A DNA stretch of 64,000 nucleotides. Origin: Allium sativum (lineage: Eukaryota > Streptophyta > Magnoliopsida > Asparagales > Amaryllidaceae). The notes under the pieces were generated by a model. That model saw only the letters and a program-made list of their open reading frames with translations. It made no database searches and was not told the DNA's origin. A program made the translations under genes and the position numbers. The stretch covers positions 148,236,197 to 148,300,196 of the forward strand of contig CM060924.1 in the NCBI GenBank assembly GCA_030737875.1, in the 5' to 3' direction. Shown piece after piece: positions 9,611 through 21,384 of this stretch (positions within the stretch are counted from its first letter, which is position 1; each line of letters begins with the position of its first letter).

Positions 9611-9796
9611 TTAGACAGGTCTTGTTGTGGTCACTGGATTTGTCGGTCGGTTCCGGGCAGGTTTACACCACAACTCAGTCTAACCTCGGGTCCTTTTTGG
9701 GCTTGATGCACTAACCACCCACATTAGACAGGTCTTGTTGTGGTCACTGGATATGCCGGTCAGTTCCGGGCAGGTTTACACCACAACTCAGGCTAA
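9611..9796 (-). repeat. Tandem pair of conserved stem-loops, B left LTR
   Basis: 9611-9683 and 9724-9796, starting 113 bp apart. Outer arms TTAGAC/GTCTAA (first); inner arms TTGTGG/CCACAA. The loop includes CGGTTCCGGGCAG on this strand. Confidence 0.8.
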
Positions 9797-11084
9797 CCTC
9801 GGGTTAGGGACATTCGTCTTTTCTAAATTCAAATATTTTCTATATATGTCCAATTCTTTATGTAAATTAATTTTAATTTACACATGCCATAATTATCCTA
9901 TCAATTAGTGCTCATAATAAATGGTATATCAAATATACCGTTTTATGAACAAACCTATGCCATGAATTTTCATGTTTTTCCATCGTTATCCCCGTAGAAC
10001 ATACATATGAATTACATAAAATGTTGGGTTAGCAAATTAGCCCAAACCCATAAACAAAAAGGGGTAATAAACAAGGAACATGAAATAAACATAAAATAGC
10101 ATACATTTAATCTATCACATGTAACTTGGCATAGATGTATCAATATCTTAGCTAAACAGGTAAGGATGAACTTATGACTAAGTTGGATCAAATTTTCAAG
10201 TGAACTTGATATGGGTCTAACGTGGAGGTTTAACATGTAAACCACAATATCAGCATACTAACTTATGCATGTCAAAACATAAGGAAGCCACTATGAACAT
10301 TTTTAAATCACAACTTGGCATGATAACTTATGTGTGTTACAATATAAGAAAACTACTATAATCATATTTACATCACAACTTAACATGATAACTTACGTAA
10401 GTTAAACATAAGAGAATTATTATAAACATGTTTGAATCACAACTTATGTATTAAAACATAAGAGAGCTACAAATCCAAATGTTGTAGCATAAATAGATTC
10501 AACTTAAAATTGTTTATAAGAATTCCTGAATGTTGATCTAACATGTGAACATGTGATTTAGATTATAAGCTTGCCAATAACCACCAAATTTCAACATGAC
10601 ATGTTTTTCCATTTAATTTGCAAAATAAATCCATTACCCAATTATAATAGATTCCAATAACATAAAATGTTATTCATCAACACAAGCATATAGGTATGAT
10701 TAATATACAACGTGTTCATCGCCACAAGCATATAGACATGATTAATTACAACGATACTTTAAGATAAACGAGAATCAAATCTTATACATAGGCATCATAC
10801 TATATCCCAATTACAACATGTCATGATTCAATCGAAAAGAGTGTTTAAATCTGTGTAACAACTAACTTACAAACTAAAAGGAATTCTTGAATTCTGAATT
10901 CTGAAATTGGAGATGCGCGCCTTTGATGAAGATCGTTGAATTAGATTGGTTTTAATTTGATTTTGATGTAAGCATTTAACTCGTCATTGAATTGAAAATG
11001 GTGACGGCTACTCCAAGTCCTCTACTGACGACATTTCAGTTCTAGGATTGTTTTTGTGTGAATTCTAGGTTGACTATTGAGATG

Positions 11085-11092
11085 TTTATATA
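11085..11092 (-). promoter_or_regulatory. TATA box, B left LTR
   Basis: TATATAAA on the minus strand, about 130 bp downstream of the GTCGAC array in element orientation. Confidence 0.55.
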
Positions 11093-11220
11093 TAATTTCA
11101 GTTTAAATATTGCCGTCGGATGAACCTAGGGTTAATCACACTCGCTCAGACCAGATCAGGACCATCCAGAAACCCTAGTGACTCAGCGTCAAGTCAGCAG
11201 TCGTTCAAATTTCAGATCTG

Positions 11221-11294
11221 GTCGGGGGCCAGGTCGACCCCTAGGTCGACCACTAGGGGGGAGGTCGACACTAGGGTCGACCCCCTGGTCGACC
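11221..11294 (-). promoter_or_regulatory. GTCGAC triplet array, B left LTR
   Basis: GTCGGG at 11221, GTCGAC at 11233 and 11245 (12-bp steps), then 11263, 11276 and 11289 (13-bp steps). Two triplets, as in A and G. Confidence 0.75.
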
Positions 11295-11299
11295 TGCCT

Positions 11300-11319
11300 G
11301 GGCGGGAATTTTCCCGCCC
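11300..11319. promoter_or_regulatory. E2F-like palindrome, B left LTR
   Basis: GGGCGGGAATTTTCCCGCCC; both TTTCCCGCC-like halves are intact with a slightly altered centre. The right LTR copy (19429-19448) carries transitions in both halves. Confidence 0.65.
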
Positions 11320-11569
11320 AGCCGCTTCTGACTTCTGTTTGAATTTGAATTCGTTTTCGAGCTGTTTGAATTTATTTGAATTTTCTGGAAACTTCTGACA
11401 GCCATAACTTCTTCATACGAGGTCCAATTTACGCAAACTCAGACTCTATCTCAACCAGAATTCCGAGATGAACACAATGGTGTAACCCGTTTCTCTTAAT
11501 TCTCACATTTGAAATTAAGTATTGTTTAATTCGTTACTATAACATTAACAGAAAATACGGGGTGTTACA

Positions 11570-11582
11570 TTCTCCCCTCCTT
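11570..11582 (-). other. Polypurine tract of element B
   Basis: TTCTCCCCTCCTT on this strand (AAGGAGGGGAGAA in element orientation), touching the LTR start. Identical to the PPT of A. Confidence 0.9.
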
Positions 11583-12116
11583 TTTGGATTTCGTCCCCGA
11601 AATCTTCAAGTAGAGACGAACTTATATCCTACCATCCAATCACCCATCTACTCAACCATCAAACATAGGCGTCCATTGTCCTTAAAATGTTTCTAATGCT
11701 TCATGATCATATACGTAGTGTGTACATGTCCTTATCTAATGCAAAATCAGGCGGTCTACTGATTCAGTTGACCTCCTTAATGCAAATTATGTCAGTTCCA
11801 TGAGTCCATTATGTATGCAATTTTTCCTACTCAAAATTTCCGACATGAGTGCACAAGCAATCATACAAATGCAACGTCCATATGATAACACATCAAGTTT
11901 CAATCCATATACAAATACATATATGCATATGCAATATGAAAGTGATTGAGCCGATCTAATACCTAATGTGTGTATATGCATCCACGAGCAACCACTAGCA
12001 ACCACTTGCAACCATCAACCATAACATGTTTCAATTACATGTTTTCATCCAAAAAGGTTTCTACCTAAGGATAAAGGATAGGAGATACACCTAAAAAGGT
12101 AGATACGAGCATAAAC
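11583..12116 (-). other. 3' noncoding region of element B
   Basis: No protein similarity. It contains a GATTTCGTCCCCGAAATC tract (near 11586) and short CAACCACTAGCAACC-type repeats near 11985-12015. Homologues lie before the PPTs of A, C and G. Confidence 0.6.
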
Positions 12117-12449
12117 TTAAGGAAAAACAGAGACCAAAGATTTACCCTCAAAAAGAAAAGGGTAGGCTGCACGTATTCTGTCCTCAGTTACCCAAGTCGC
12201 GTCTTCCTCGGTGTCGCTCCATTGAACTTTGACGAGCTTAACTTTCCGGTTGCGTAGCTTTCTGACTTCTATTCCCAAGATACGGGTTGGAACTCTCCTC
12301 GCAGTTGCTTCTCGTTCAACTTCTACTTCCTCTAGCATGCTTTGTTCCACCACTTCCGCAGACTCTTGTAAGCACTTCCGCAAGTGAGAGACATGAAAGA
12401 CAATATGAATCCCGGCCAACCTTTCGGGCAGCTGTACCCTATAAGCCAT
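12117..12449 (-). pseudogene. Chromodomain-like C-terminus of element B pol
   Basis: About 110 residues: a VFHVSHLRKCL motif, the usual link between integrase and chromodomain, followed by a tail with LVKVQWSD and EEDATWVTEDRIRAAYPFLF. This tail is typical of chromovirus integrases, where it is thought to target insertion to heterochromatin. The piece itself is open but is joined to integrase through a frameshift near 12450-12520. Confidence 0.8.
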
Positions 12450-13405
12450 CTTTCCAATCTTCTCGATGATAGGAAACGACCCTACAAATCTTCATGCTAA
12501 CTTTCCTATGGATCCAAAGCGAACGACGTTCTCAAAAGGGATACTTTAACGAACACCTTGTCTCCAACTTCGAACTCAAGGTCAGTTCTTCTTCTGTCTA
12601 CGTAGGACTTCTGTCTATCTTGGGCAGTCCTCATTCTTCTCAGTATTAAATCTACTTTCTCTGAAGTTTCTCTGATCATGTCTGGTCCAAGTATGAGCTT
12701 ATCTGTGGACTCCCACCAGCAAGTTGGTGACCTGCACGGTCTTCCATATAAAGCTTCGAAGGGTGCCATGCCTATGGTGGCTTGTTAGCTATTGTTGTAA
12801 GCGAATTCCACCAAAGTCAAGTGATCCTCCCATGTACCTCCGAAGTCAAGAATGCATAGTCTCAAGAGGTCTTCTAATACTCTGTTGAATCTTTCAGTCT
12901 GGCCATCGGTCTGAGGGTGATAGGCCGTGCTCAGGCATAATTGTGTGCCTACAGCCTCTTGTAAACTCTTCCAAAACTCGCTCGCGAAGATAGGATCTCG
13001 ATCACTTACTATGTTGGAGGGTATCCCATGGAGTCGAACTATCTCCTTAAGATATATGGATGCTAGAGATGAAGCAGTCCTTCTACTCTTGACTGGTATA
13101 AAGTGGGCGCTTTTTGTGAGCCTGTCCACTATTACCCAAATGCTGGTGTTGCCCCTCCTTGACCTAGGCAACCCATCAACAAAGTCCATTGAAATTCTCT
13201 CCCATTTCCACTGTGGTACCTCTAGAGGATGAAGCAAACCTCTAGGCTTCTTCTGCTCCGCCTTGACTTGTTGGCATATTAAACACTTAGAAACGAATTC
13301 TGCTACATCTCTTTTCATGCCACTCCAAAAGAAAACCCTTTTTATGTCTTTGTACATTTTTTTCTCCACCGGGGTGTATGGTCAACTTGGAATGGTGTGC
13401 CTCTT
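12450..13405 (-). pseudogene. Integrase of element B
   Basis: N-terminal zinc-binding histidines lie near 13397 (HHSKLTIHPGG) and the cysteines (CLICQQVK) near 13285. The core has MDFVDGLP, then VSDRDPIFAS, then TDGQTERFNR, giving D-D-35-E with 35 residues between the second Asp and the Glu. Damage: a one-base slip in the A-run near 13370 between the zinc-finger halves, a stop after YNNS at about 12785, and a frameshift near 12510 that also degrades the GPY/F motif (P to S). The catalytic triad itself is retained. Confidence 0.88.
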
Positions 13406-13659
13406 CGAGAACCTTCTCCGCCAAATCTCTTGCTTGTGGGACGCATGGCCTTCCATCCCATCTCAACCATCCATTATAGTCGATGGAGTATCTATTGAGG
13501 TGACTCGAAGCCTCACCCCTAATCAGCTTATCTATTATATCAACTAGTTGAGGGTCTTCACGTTGCGCGGCCCTTATTGAGTCCAAAAGCGTAGCCCGCA
13601 CATCCAATGCTGCTAATAGGCCAGGTACAAATTCAGAGGAGGGTCTAAAGTTAAATCTT

Positions 13660-14065
13660 GCTATGAACTCCAAGCTTTTCCTTTCCACAAAGAGAGGGCT
13701 TAAGGTCAGTTTCTTTCTACTCCAGGCGTCTGCTACGGCATTGCCCTTGCCAGGAGTATAGGAAATCTCAAAATCGTATGGATCAAGAAACTCCATCCAT
13801 CTCTGTTGCCTCAAGTTGAGATCTTTCTTGGAGAAAAGGTATTTCAACGATTTATGGTCAGTATACAATTCAAATTTCTCACCTAGGAGATAATGGCGCC
13901 AAGACTTAAGCGCAAAAACGATGGCGGCCAGCTCTAGGTCGTGGGTTGGGTAGTTTTTCTCATGTACTTTCAATTGCCTTCCACCATAAGTCACTACCTT
14001 CCCTTCTTGCATCAGAACATCGCCTAGTCCCGTTCCGCATGCATCTGTGTATACAGTAAATATCT
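13660..14065 (-). pseudogene. RNase H domain of element B
   Basis: Contains TVYTDACGTG (first Asp near 14045), LELAAIVFALKSW, LYTDHKSLKYLF and AVADAWSR, covering the four acidic active-site positions. It would remove tRNA and genomic RNA during cDNA synthesis. The frame is open from about 14190 to 13290, continuing into the integrase N-terminus, but is out of phase with the RT frame upstream. Confidence 0.87.
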
Positions 14066-14179
14066 TGCTTCCATCAGGCAATGTCAGAACTAGGCCTGTT
14101 GTCAGTGCCCTTTTCAAGAGTTGGAAAGCTATATCGCAATCCAAGTCCCAACTGAAAGTTAGGTTCTTCTTTGTCAACC

Positions 14180-15058
14180 TTGTGAGTGAGCTAAGATTTT
14201 TGCAAAATCTTTGATGAACTTTCGATAAAAGCCCGCTAGCCCGAGAAAGCTTCAGACTTCGGTTGCGTTTCGGGGAACCTTCCAATCTTGCACAACTACC
14301 ACTTTTGCGGGGTCCACAGCTAACCCCTCTTTGGACACCACATGTCCAAGGAACCTAACTTATTCTCTCCATAAATGACATTTGGAGAATTTGGCTTTCA
14401 ACTGATGTGCACGGAGAGTATCCTTGACTTCCTTTAGATGTTGAGCGTACTCTTCCTCATTCTTGGAGAAGATCAAAATATCGTCTACGAAGAACACCAC
14501 AAACTTATTGAGGAACTCTCGGAACACCCTTCTCATTAAATCAACAAAGTAAGCGGGTGCATTTGTCAAGCCGAAAGGCATGACAAGCCACTCGAAGAAA
14601 CCATCCGGAGTTCTGAACACTATCTTATCAATGCTGTCATCAGCCACTCTTTGCTGATGAAACCCGGTAGCTAAATCTAATTGGGAGAAAACCGATGCAC
14701 CTACAAGCTGATCGAAGAAATCATCTATTCTCGGGAGTGGTTGCCTGTTCTTCTTGGTCAGCTTGTTTAGCTCCCTTTAATCAACACACGGGCGAAGTGA
14801 ACCATCTGCTTTAGTTGCGAACACTACGGGAGCACCTCATTCAGAAATACTTCGCCTTATAAACCCCTTTTCTAGGAGCTCCTTAATTTGCTTGCTGAGC
14901 TCTTTTCGCTCCCTTGGGGCCATGTGCCTAACGGGTAAGGCAACGGGTTTTACATTGTCAACAAGGTATATGCGAAAGTCTATCTCCCACTTCAGGGGTA
15001 AGCCCTTTACCTCTTCAAACACATAAGGATATTCATGGACTACCTTTACAAACTGCAA
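14180..15058 (-). pseudogene. Reverse transcriptase of element B
   Basis: The N-terminal part has [21 protein letters not shown]; the palm has [17 protein letters not shown] and the catalytic FVDD box in [13 protein letters not shown] near 14490. The frame is cut by in-frame stops (near 14837 a TGG-to-TGA change, near 14775 TAA, near 14358 TAA, near 14245 TGA) and by a one-base loss near 14185 before RNase H. Most motifs remain readable between the stops, so this is an old but structurally complete copy. Confidence 0.88.
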
Positions 15059-15061
15059 GTC

Positions 15062-15452
15062 CTAAACAGAGGCATCAAGAGATTCTAAATAACTTAGCAT
15101 AACAGAGTTCAGGGGATTGCAAGAAATTTCAAGAGTGTTACCAAGGCGAGTCAGGAGTCTAACCACCCTTTTTTCACAGTCGAGGATGGCACCATTACTG
15201 GATAGCCAATCCATGCCTAGAATCAATCCATAGCCCCTGAAGCCCAAAACATAGGCATTGCATCTAAACTCAACGCTTAAGATAGATATTTTCAAATCCA
15301 AACAAACCATTGATAAATCAGCCGAGCCCCCAATTGGATTTGAAACAACCAAGGTGTCCTCTACTAAACTAGTGTCTAGGTGCAGAGATTCAACTAAATC
15401 AGCAGATACAAATAAGTGCGATGCGCCAAAATTAAACAATGTACGAACAGGA
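15062..15452 (-). pseudogene. Aspartic protease of element B
   Basis: The active-site region reads TLFNFGASHLFV, where Ty3-type proteases have D-S/T-G. The catalytic Asp is Asn and the Ser/Thr is Phe, so it should be inactive. The C-terminal motif LILGMDWLSSNGAILDC is well kept. It is a one-base frameshift away from GAG (near 15450), and a stop at 15062 separates it from RT. Confidence 0.82.
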
Positions 15453-16458
15453 TAATCAAAAAATAGACTAAACTTTCGACAGAAACATTTCTACCTCGTT
15501 CTTGCGGAGGTGCCGTTAGAGCGTGAACTTGTCCTCCAGAAGAAGGTCCAGCTCTCTGCCCTTGCTTTCTTGGGCAGTCCTTAGCCATGTGTCCCGTCTC
15601 ACCACAATGGAAACAGCCACCCATCTTTCTTTTCTTCTTCCTCCAGTCTTTGACCAGATGCCTCGGAATGCCAAAAAAATCATACTTTCTCTTTTCACAG
15701 GGTTTGTTGTTCTTCCTGCCTTTCTTTGAAAAAGCCTTCTTGTTCTGTGACCTTTCCACCTTCTTGTCTTGAGGCATTTCTGCTTTTGCCTCTTTCTTGC
15801 CCATGTCTTCCTCATGTAAGAGTGTCATGTCCACTAACCTCTCGTAAGTAGCTCCCATAGGTACATGAGTCATTGCCAGGCTGTGAAGTGGCTCATTCAA
15901 GCCCTTGACAAAATGGAGAGCCTTCTTATGAGGAGTATTCAATAAGTCCAGTCCAAATCGGGCCAGCTGATTGAACTAGTTGACGTACTCCTTGACCGTC
16001 ATACTTCCTTGCTTATGGGATAAGAACTTTTCCAGATGTAAACTTCACTCCGCTTGTGAGAGGAATTTCATCTCAAACCTTATTCTGAAATCCACCCAGG
16101 CTTCGACTGGTCTTTCAACATTAGTGACTCCCCACCAATAGGAAGCTTCGTCTTTGAGCAACCACACTGCCAATTGTATCTTTTGTCTATCATCTACCTC
16201 GAAGATATCGAATAGATCCTCAGTTTCTTTGAGCCAATTCATAGCTTCTACGAATGATTCAGTTCCCTTGAAATCCTTTCCACCCATGGCCCTAAAGTCT
16301 CTACAAATTTTTGAGAAAGCATTTGCCCGTGGAGGAGGAGGAGGAACTGCTGCAACTGGAGGAGGAATTGGGCCTGCATCGTTGGCCCTAGCTTCTAAGT
16401 ACCTCCTGAATCAACCAGGTATTGGCACACCCTCTGGAAGGTTAAGATTCCCAAACAT
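15453..16458 (-). pseudogene. GAG of element B
   Basis: Starts at the ATG at 16458 (MFGNLNLPEGV). In-frame stops lie near 16410 (W to TGA), 16047 (TGA) and 15977 (Q to TAG), but the frame is otherwise continuous. Proline-rich N-terminus, then the GAG domain with QLAVWLLKDEASYWW, a lysine-rich linker, a degenerate first zinc knuckle and an intact second one, C-FH-C-GETG-H-MAKD-C. All three visible stops can arise by single C-to-T or G-to-A changes. Confidence 0.87.
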
Positions 16459-16625
16459 GCTGAAACAAAAAGGAAAAGATTTAAAACAAAGGATAGAATG
16501 CTAGGGCATATGACTTCGGGGGATTATGCCTTTAAAATAAAATAACACTTTTTCTTGTAAAACGCTTCTTTATATTTCTTTTGAAAATAGTTTTCAAATT
16601 TTTTTATCTGATCTGGTAAACTTTT

Positions 16626-16637
16626 GCTCTGATACCA
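16626..16637 (-). other. Primer-binding site of element B
   Basis: GCTCTGATACCA, the reverse complement of TGGTATCAGAGC (initiator-Met tRNA), two bases inside the right LTR. Confidence 0.95.
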
Positions 16638-17750
16638 AGTGAAACACCCCACATCCGTTAAGGTCACTCACAAAGGGAATGCCTTAACTTTGGTGGAGGG
16701 TTATAGGTATAAGACACAGAAAAATTTACAAGATAGATTAATTTAAGCAGCGGAAATCAAACATTTATTCTAAACGTGGTTCAATACAAAAGCATTACAG
16801 CAGATTGTCTCAAAATAACTTCCAAAACATTACACCATAATTTCTGTCTTGATTATTTAAAATAAAGAAGCATAAAACATAGATAAAACTGCATAAATCC
16901 CCAAGTGTCATATCCAAAAGCCATAGCCAAGGTAAAGGAGTACCAATCATACATCTACTTTCTTGAAGCTTGCAAAGAGTCTGATTAAGCTGGAGTACTT
17001 CCTCCATGTAGACCTGAGGGGCGGGGGGAAACGGAAGAAAAGAAGACGAAAGAAAATGGATCAAATAATAAGTTTGGTAAGTTCAGTGGTTACTCGTATT
17101 TAAACAAGAAAAGGGATCATTACAGTGATAACAGAACAAAGGACAATACCCTAATATAAGATAAGAGATCGCACCCATTTCTTAAGTCTCTGCACCTACT
17201 AATCATTGGTTCAACCAGCCCCACGTGTTCATAACAAACGATCCCCTTAACGATCGGCTCCTACTCGTATGCATTCATGTCCTGTGTCGTTCGGCCCCGC
17301 TTGACTGTAGCTACCTGTGCTGGTCCCATCATGGGGTGTATCAGTCCCTCTGGTGGAAACCCGACACAATTCAAGATGCACAATGTACACTACTGATGCC
17401 CAGTGCCTGCTTTTTCCACTTCGGAGTGTGTGCACGCCCATACTCCTTCGGAACCTACACTGATGCACCAAGCACCAACGTTTTGACCGCTTATAATCAA
17501 CCCAGTAATCGTGCCCCACCCTGACTAGTTCAGGTTACCCTGATACATCTCTGTGGGTTACTGCTGAAATGGGCCCCCGTTACTAGGGTTTTCTAATCAA
17601 CATGTTTATATGGTTAAGTGTCCAAGTTTACCTAACCCCACCCATCAGTTTAGTTAACATGTTGAATCGGTTAAGTGTTTCCTTAATTGACTTAACCCTA
17701 CCAATCCTGACTTAGCTTTAATTTATTCATTAAAGCACCGACCACTCACA

Positions 17751-17936
17751 TTAGACAGGTCCTGTTGTGGTCACTGGATTTGCCGGTCGGTTCCGGGCTA
17801 GTTTACACCACAACTAAGTCTAACCTCGGGTCCTTTTTGGGCTTGATCCACTAACCACCCACATTAGACAGGTCTTGTTGTGGTCACTGGATATGCCGAT
17901 CGGTTCCAGGCAGGTTTACACCACAACTCAGTCTGA
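17751..17936 (-). repeat. Tandem pair of conserved stem-loops, B right LTR
   Basis: 17751-17823 and 17864-17936, 113 bp apart. Outer arms TTAGAC/GTCTAA in the first; the second has GTCTGA, losing one pair. Confidence 0.75.
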
Positions 17937-19428
17937 CCTCGGGTTAGGCACATTAGTCTTTTCTAAATTCAAATATTTTCTATATATGTCCAATTCTTTA
18001 TGTAAATTAATTTTAATTTACACATGCCATAATTATCCTATCAATTTTTGCTCATAATAAGTAGTATATCAAATATACCATTTTATGAACAAACCTATGC
18101 CATGAATTTTCATGTTTTCCCATCGTTATCCCCATAGAACGTATGTATGAATTACATAAAATGTTGAGCCAGAAAATTAGCCTAAACCCATAAACAAAAA
18201 GGGGTAATAAATAAGGAACGTGAAATAAACATAAAATAGCATACATTTAACTTATCACATGTAACTTGGCATAGATGTATCATTATCTTAGCTAAATAGG
18301 TAAGGGTGAACTTATGACTAAGTTGGATCAAATTTTCATGTGAACTTGATATGGGTCTAATGTGGCGGTTTAACATGTAAACCACAATATTAGCATACTA
18401 ACTTTTGCATGTCAAAACATAAGGAAGCCACAATGAACATTTTTAAATCACAACTTGGCATGATAACTTATGTGTGTTACAACATAAGAAAACTACTATA
18501 ATCATATTTACATCATAACTTAACATGATAACTTATGTAAGTTAAACATAAGAGAATTATTATAAACATGTTCGAATCACAACTTATGTATTAAAACATA
18601 AGAGAGCTACAAATCCAAATCTTGTAACATAAATAGATTCAACTTAACATAGTTTCTAAGCATTCCTGAACGTTGATCTAACATGTGAACATGTGATTTA
18701 GATTATAAGCTTGCCAATAACCACCAAATTTCAACATGACATGTTTTGCCATTTAATTTGTAAAATAAATCAATTATCCAATTATAATAGATTCCAATAA
18801 CATAAAATGTTGTTCATCACCACAAGCATATAGATATGATTAATATACAACATGTTCATCGCCACTAGCATATAGACATGATTAATTACAACGATACTTT
18901 AAGATAAACGAGAATCAAATCTTATACGTAGGCATCATACTATATCCCAATTACAACATGTCATGATTCAATCGAAAAGAGTGTTTAAATCTGCGTAACA
19001 ACTAACTTACAAACTAAAAGGAATTCTTGAATTCTGAATTCTGAAATTAGAGATGCGCGCCTTTGATGAAGATCGTTAAATTAGATTGGTTTTAATTTGA
19101 TTTTGATGTAAGCTTTTAACTCGTCTTTGAATTGAAAATGGTGACGGCTACTCCAAGTCCTCTACTGACGGCATTTCAGTTCTAGGAATAATTTTATGTG
19201 AATTTTAGGTTGAGTATTGAGTTGTGTATATAGAATTTCAGTTTAATTATAGCCGTCGGATGAACCTAGGGTTAACCACAGCCACTCAGACAAGATCAGG
19301 ACCATCCAGAAATCCTAGTGACTCAGCGTCAAGTCAGCAGTCGTTCGTATTTCAGATCTGGCCAGGGGCCAGGTCGACCCCTATGGGGGGAGGTCGGCAC
19401 TAGGGTCGACCCCCTGGTCGACCTGCCT

Positions 19429-19448
19429 GGGCTGGAATTTTCCCACCC
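19429..19448. promoter_or_regulatory. Decayed E2F-like palindrome, B right LTR
   Basis: GGGCTGGAATTTTCCCACCC; both halves carry transitions compared with 11300-11319. Confidence 0.5.
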
Positions 19449-20541
19449 AGCCCGCTTCTGACTTCTGTTTGAATTTGAATTCGTTTTCGAGCTGTTTGAA
19501 TTTATTTGAATTTTCTGGGAACTTATGACAGCCATAACTTCATCATACGAAGTCCAATTTACGCAAACTCGGACTCTATCTGAACCAGAATTCTGAGACG
19601 AACACAATGGCGTAACCCATTCCCCTTAATTCTCACAATTGAAATTAAGTATTGTTTAATTCGTTACTACAACGTTAATAGAAAATACGGGGTGTTACGG
19701 TTTGAACCTCATCAAGTTGTTTCATGGCGGCTTCAATCTCCTCCATAAGTTTTCTGTTGTCGACTTCCGATCTACTCATCCTGTTGTTCCCATCCTCAAA
19801 GATTGCAATCCCGGCCGCCTGACTTTCAAACATACGGATCAGTTTAGTTTTGTCATTCTACAGACGTCCAATATGTTCAAGACGCTGAGCATTCATCTTC
19901 TAAAATTCGAAGCAGAACCTATTCCAAGAATTGAATCGCTCCCTAGAAGTATTTTTGGCCTCGTCTAACTGAACTTCAAGATGACCCATAATAGTGGCAA
20001 GTTGAGAGGTCACGTAATTCTTTATGGTGCTCAACTCCCCGACGGTACTATGGTCATCGCATAGAGACAAGTCTAAGTCAAGGTCTATTCCACTTAGGTC
20101 CCAATCTACAAACTTGTCCTTCAGCTTAGGATTCCCAGGGGCGACTCTATAGGAAGGTCTGTCAAGATCGCTTGAATCTGACAGGGATCAGGTGCATCAA
20201 TTATAGAGGATTTGAGCGACAACTCCGTAGGGACCGAGGAGCCGGGGCATAAAGTTCAGCCGGCTCAGAAGACCCACAAAGTCCATCTTTATCCTGTCTA
20301 TTATCACCTCCTCTCCTTTCAGAATCCTGGTTTCCTCCTCCGAATACCCGAGAATGATCATGCTTCTTCTTCTTTAGCAAACTCGCTAGTGGTGCTTCAA
20401 GAGCATCTTCAGTTAAGAGAGCTGAAGACGGGCGGGAACGCTTGAGGCAGCGAGAAAGATTAGACGGTAAGATATTCCATGGGTTGACGAGAGCAAATTG
20501 TTGGGAAAAACTGTCTGATAAAGGTGATCCCATTCCTGGAT

Positions 20542-20754
20542 CTAGGAGGAAAAAGAAAATCTAAGCACTTCAATTATAGAAAGATTAAAAAGAAAGTCGG
20601 GAAAGAGGATACACATAATATACGAAAACAACGAGGCTAAAGTAGCTCCAGGCTTTATGTGATATCACTTTGACTCAAAGACAAGGAGTTTTTTCGTAAA
20701 ATTCTCATGATTAAAAAGACTTCTGAAATATAAATGTTCAATTAGCGATCTTAC
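20542..20754 (-). other. Candidate intron 2 of the antisense ORF (213 bp)
   Basis: Starts GTAAGATCG and ends TTCCTCCTAG on the minus strand. It is T-rich with stops in all frames, and removing it restores one frame across the flanking open regions. Confidence 0.65.
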
Positions 20755-21326
20755 CATGAACAAGATTTTCAGCTTTGTTAGGGGGATCAAGACCTTTAAA
20801 GGCCTCTGAGCCATCTCCCTCTCGGTTGTCCTTAGAAGAATTCTCTCCACCTCGCAGGTTTTCTTTAGAAGTTACAACAGTTTCATCGAGCTGCTCCGCT
20901 TCCTGCACTTGATCCAAGGTAATCTTCAAATATGTCTCTTTCGCATCACCTTGAGCAGCTTCCTCTAAGGAAAATTTGCCTTCTTCGCACAAGACCACTA
21001 AAGTCTTAGAGCCTTTGTGCCTTGGATGGTTGGGTATTCCCTTTTTGACACAAGCCGCTTTGCTATTGAAAGGTGCCCCACTGCTCCCTACGGGGCCAGA
21101 ACATCCCTTTTTCGAAGGTTTTTGGATAGGGGATTTGTTGGTAGTTTCTTTTTTATCAGAAGTACCCGCTGGAAGGGTGCACAGAGATGAAAGCAAGTTC
21201 TATTGCTTTAAGAACCCTTCATTTATCAAGAATTTCCTATTCCACTGACGCTCATCGATGGCTAATAATGAGTTGCATGGTTCTTGGTCAAAGGGTATGC
21301 TTTGATCGGGAAGTGCTGTAGTATGC

Positions 21327-21384
21327 CTGAAAGATGTTAAGAAAAGAAAAGTGAAGCAAGAAGGAATTTAAGGAATAAAAATAC
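21327..21384 (-). other. Candidate intron 1 of the antisense ORF (58 bp)
   Basis: GTATTT...CATCTTTCAG on the minus strand. Splicing joins the Transposase_28-like exon in frame to the next. A GTGAGT four bases upstream is a better donor but gives the wrong frame. It is short for a plant intron, so the exact donor is uncertain. Confidence 0.5.

Larger units (their letters stand above)
9171..11569 (-). repeat. Element B, 3' LTR, proximal piece
   Basis: Continues the LTR broken at 218 and aligns with 17306-19699. Reading leftwards from its start at 11569 (TGTAACACCCC on the minus strand): conserved U3 block, E2F-like palindrome 11300-11319, GTCGAC array 11221-11294, TATA at 11085-11092, and two stem-loops at 9611-9796. 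A few GGTTAAGT-type hairpins lie at about 9468-9592. No genes. Confidence 0.92.
11570..16639 (-). mobile_element. Element B internal region: complete but broken chromovirus
   Basis: Right to left on the minus strand: PBS, GAG, protease, reverse transcriptase, RNase H, integrase, chromodomain-like tail, 3' noncoding, PPT. This is the usual order of a Ty3/gypsy chromovirus (Tekay/Del-like by its C-terminal tail and long LTRs). With its LTRs the element is about 11 kb before A landed. Multiple in-frame stops and several single-base frameshifts make it inactive. It is inserted in the antisense gene of element F at 19699/19700. Confidence 0.93.
16640..19699 (-). repeat. Element B, 5' LTR (3060 bp)
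   Basis: From TGAAACACCCC at 16640 to GGTGTTACG at 19699; the terminal base is changed from A to G. Contents: stem-loops 17751-17823 and 17864-17936, hairpins near 17610-17705, TATA-like TATATACA near 19225, GTCGAC remnants 19372-19418, and a decayed E2F-like palindrome 19429-19448. Visibly more diverged from its partner than the LTRs of D or G are from theirs, so B is older. Confidence 0.92.
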
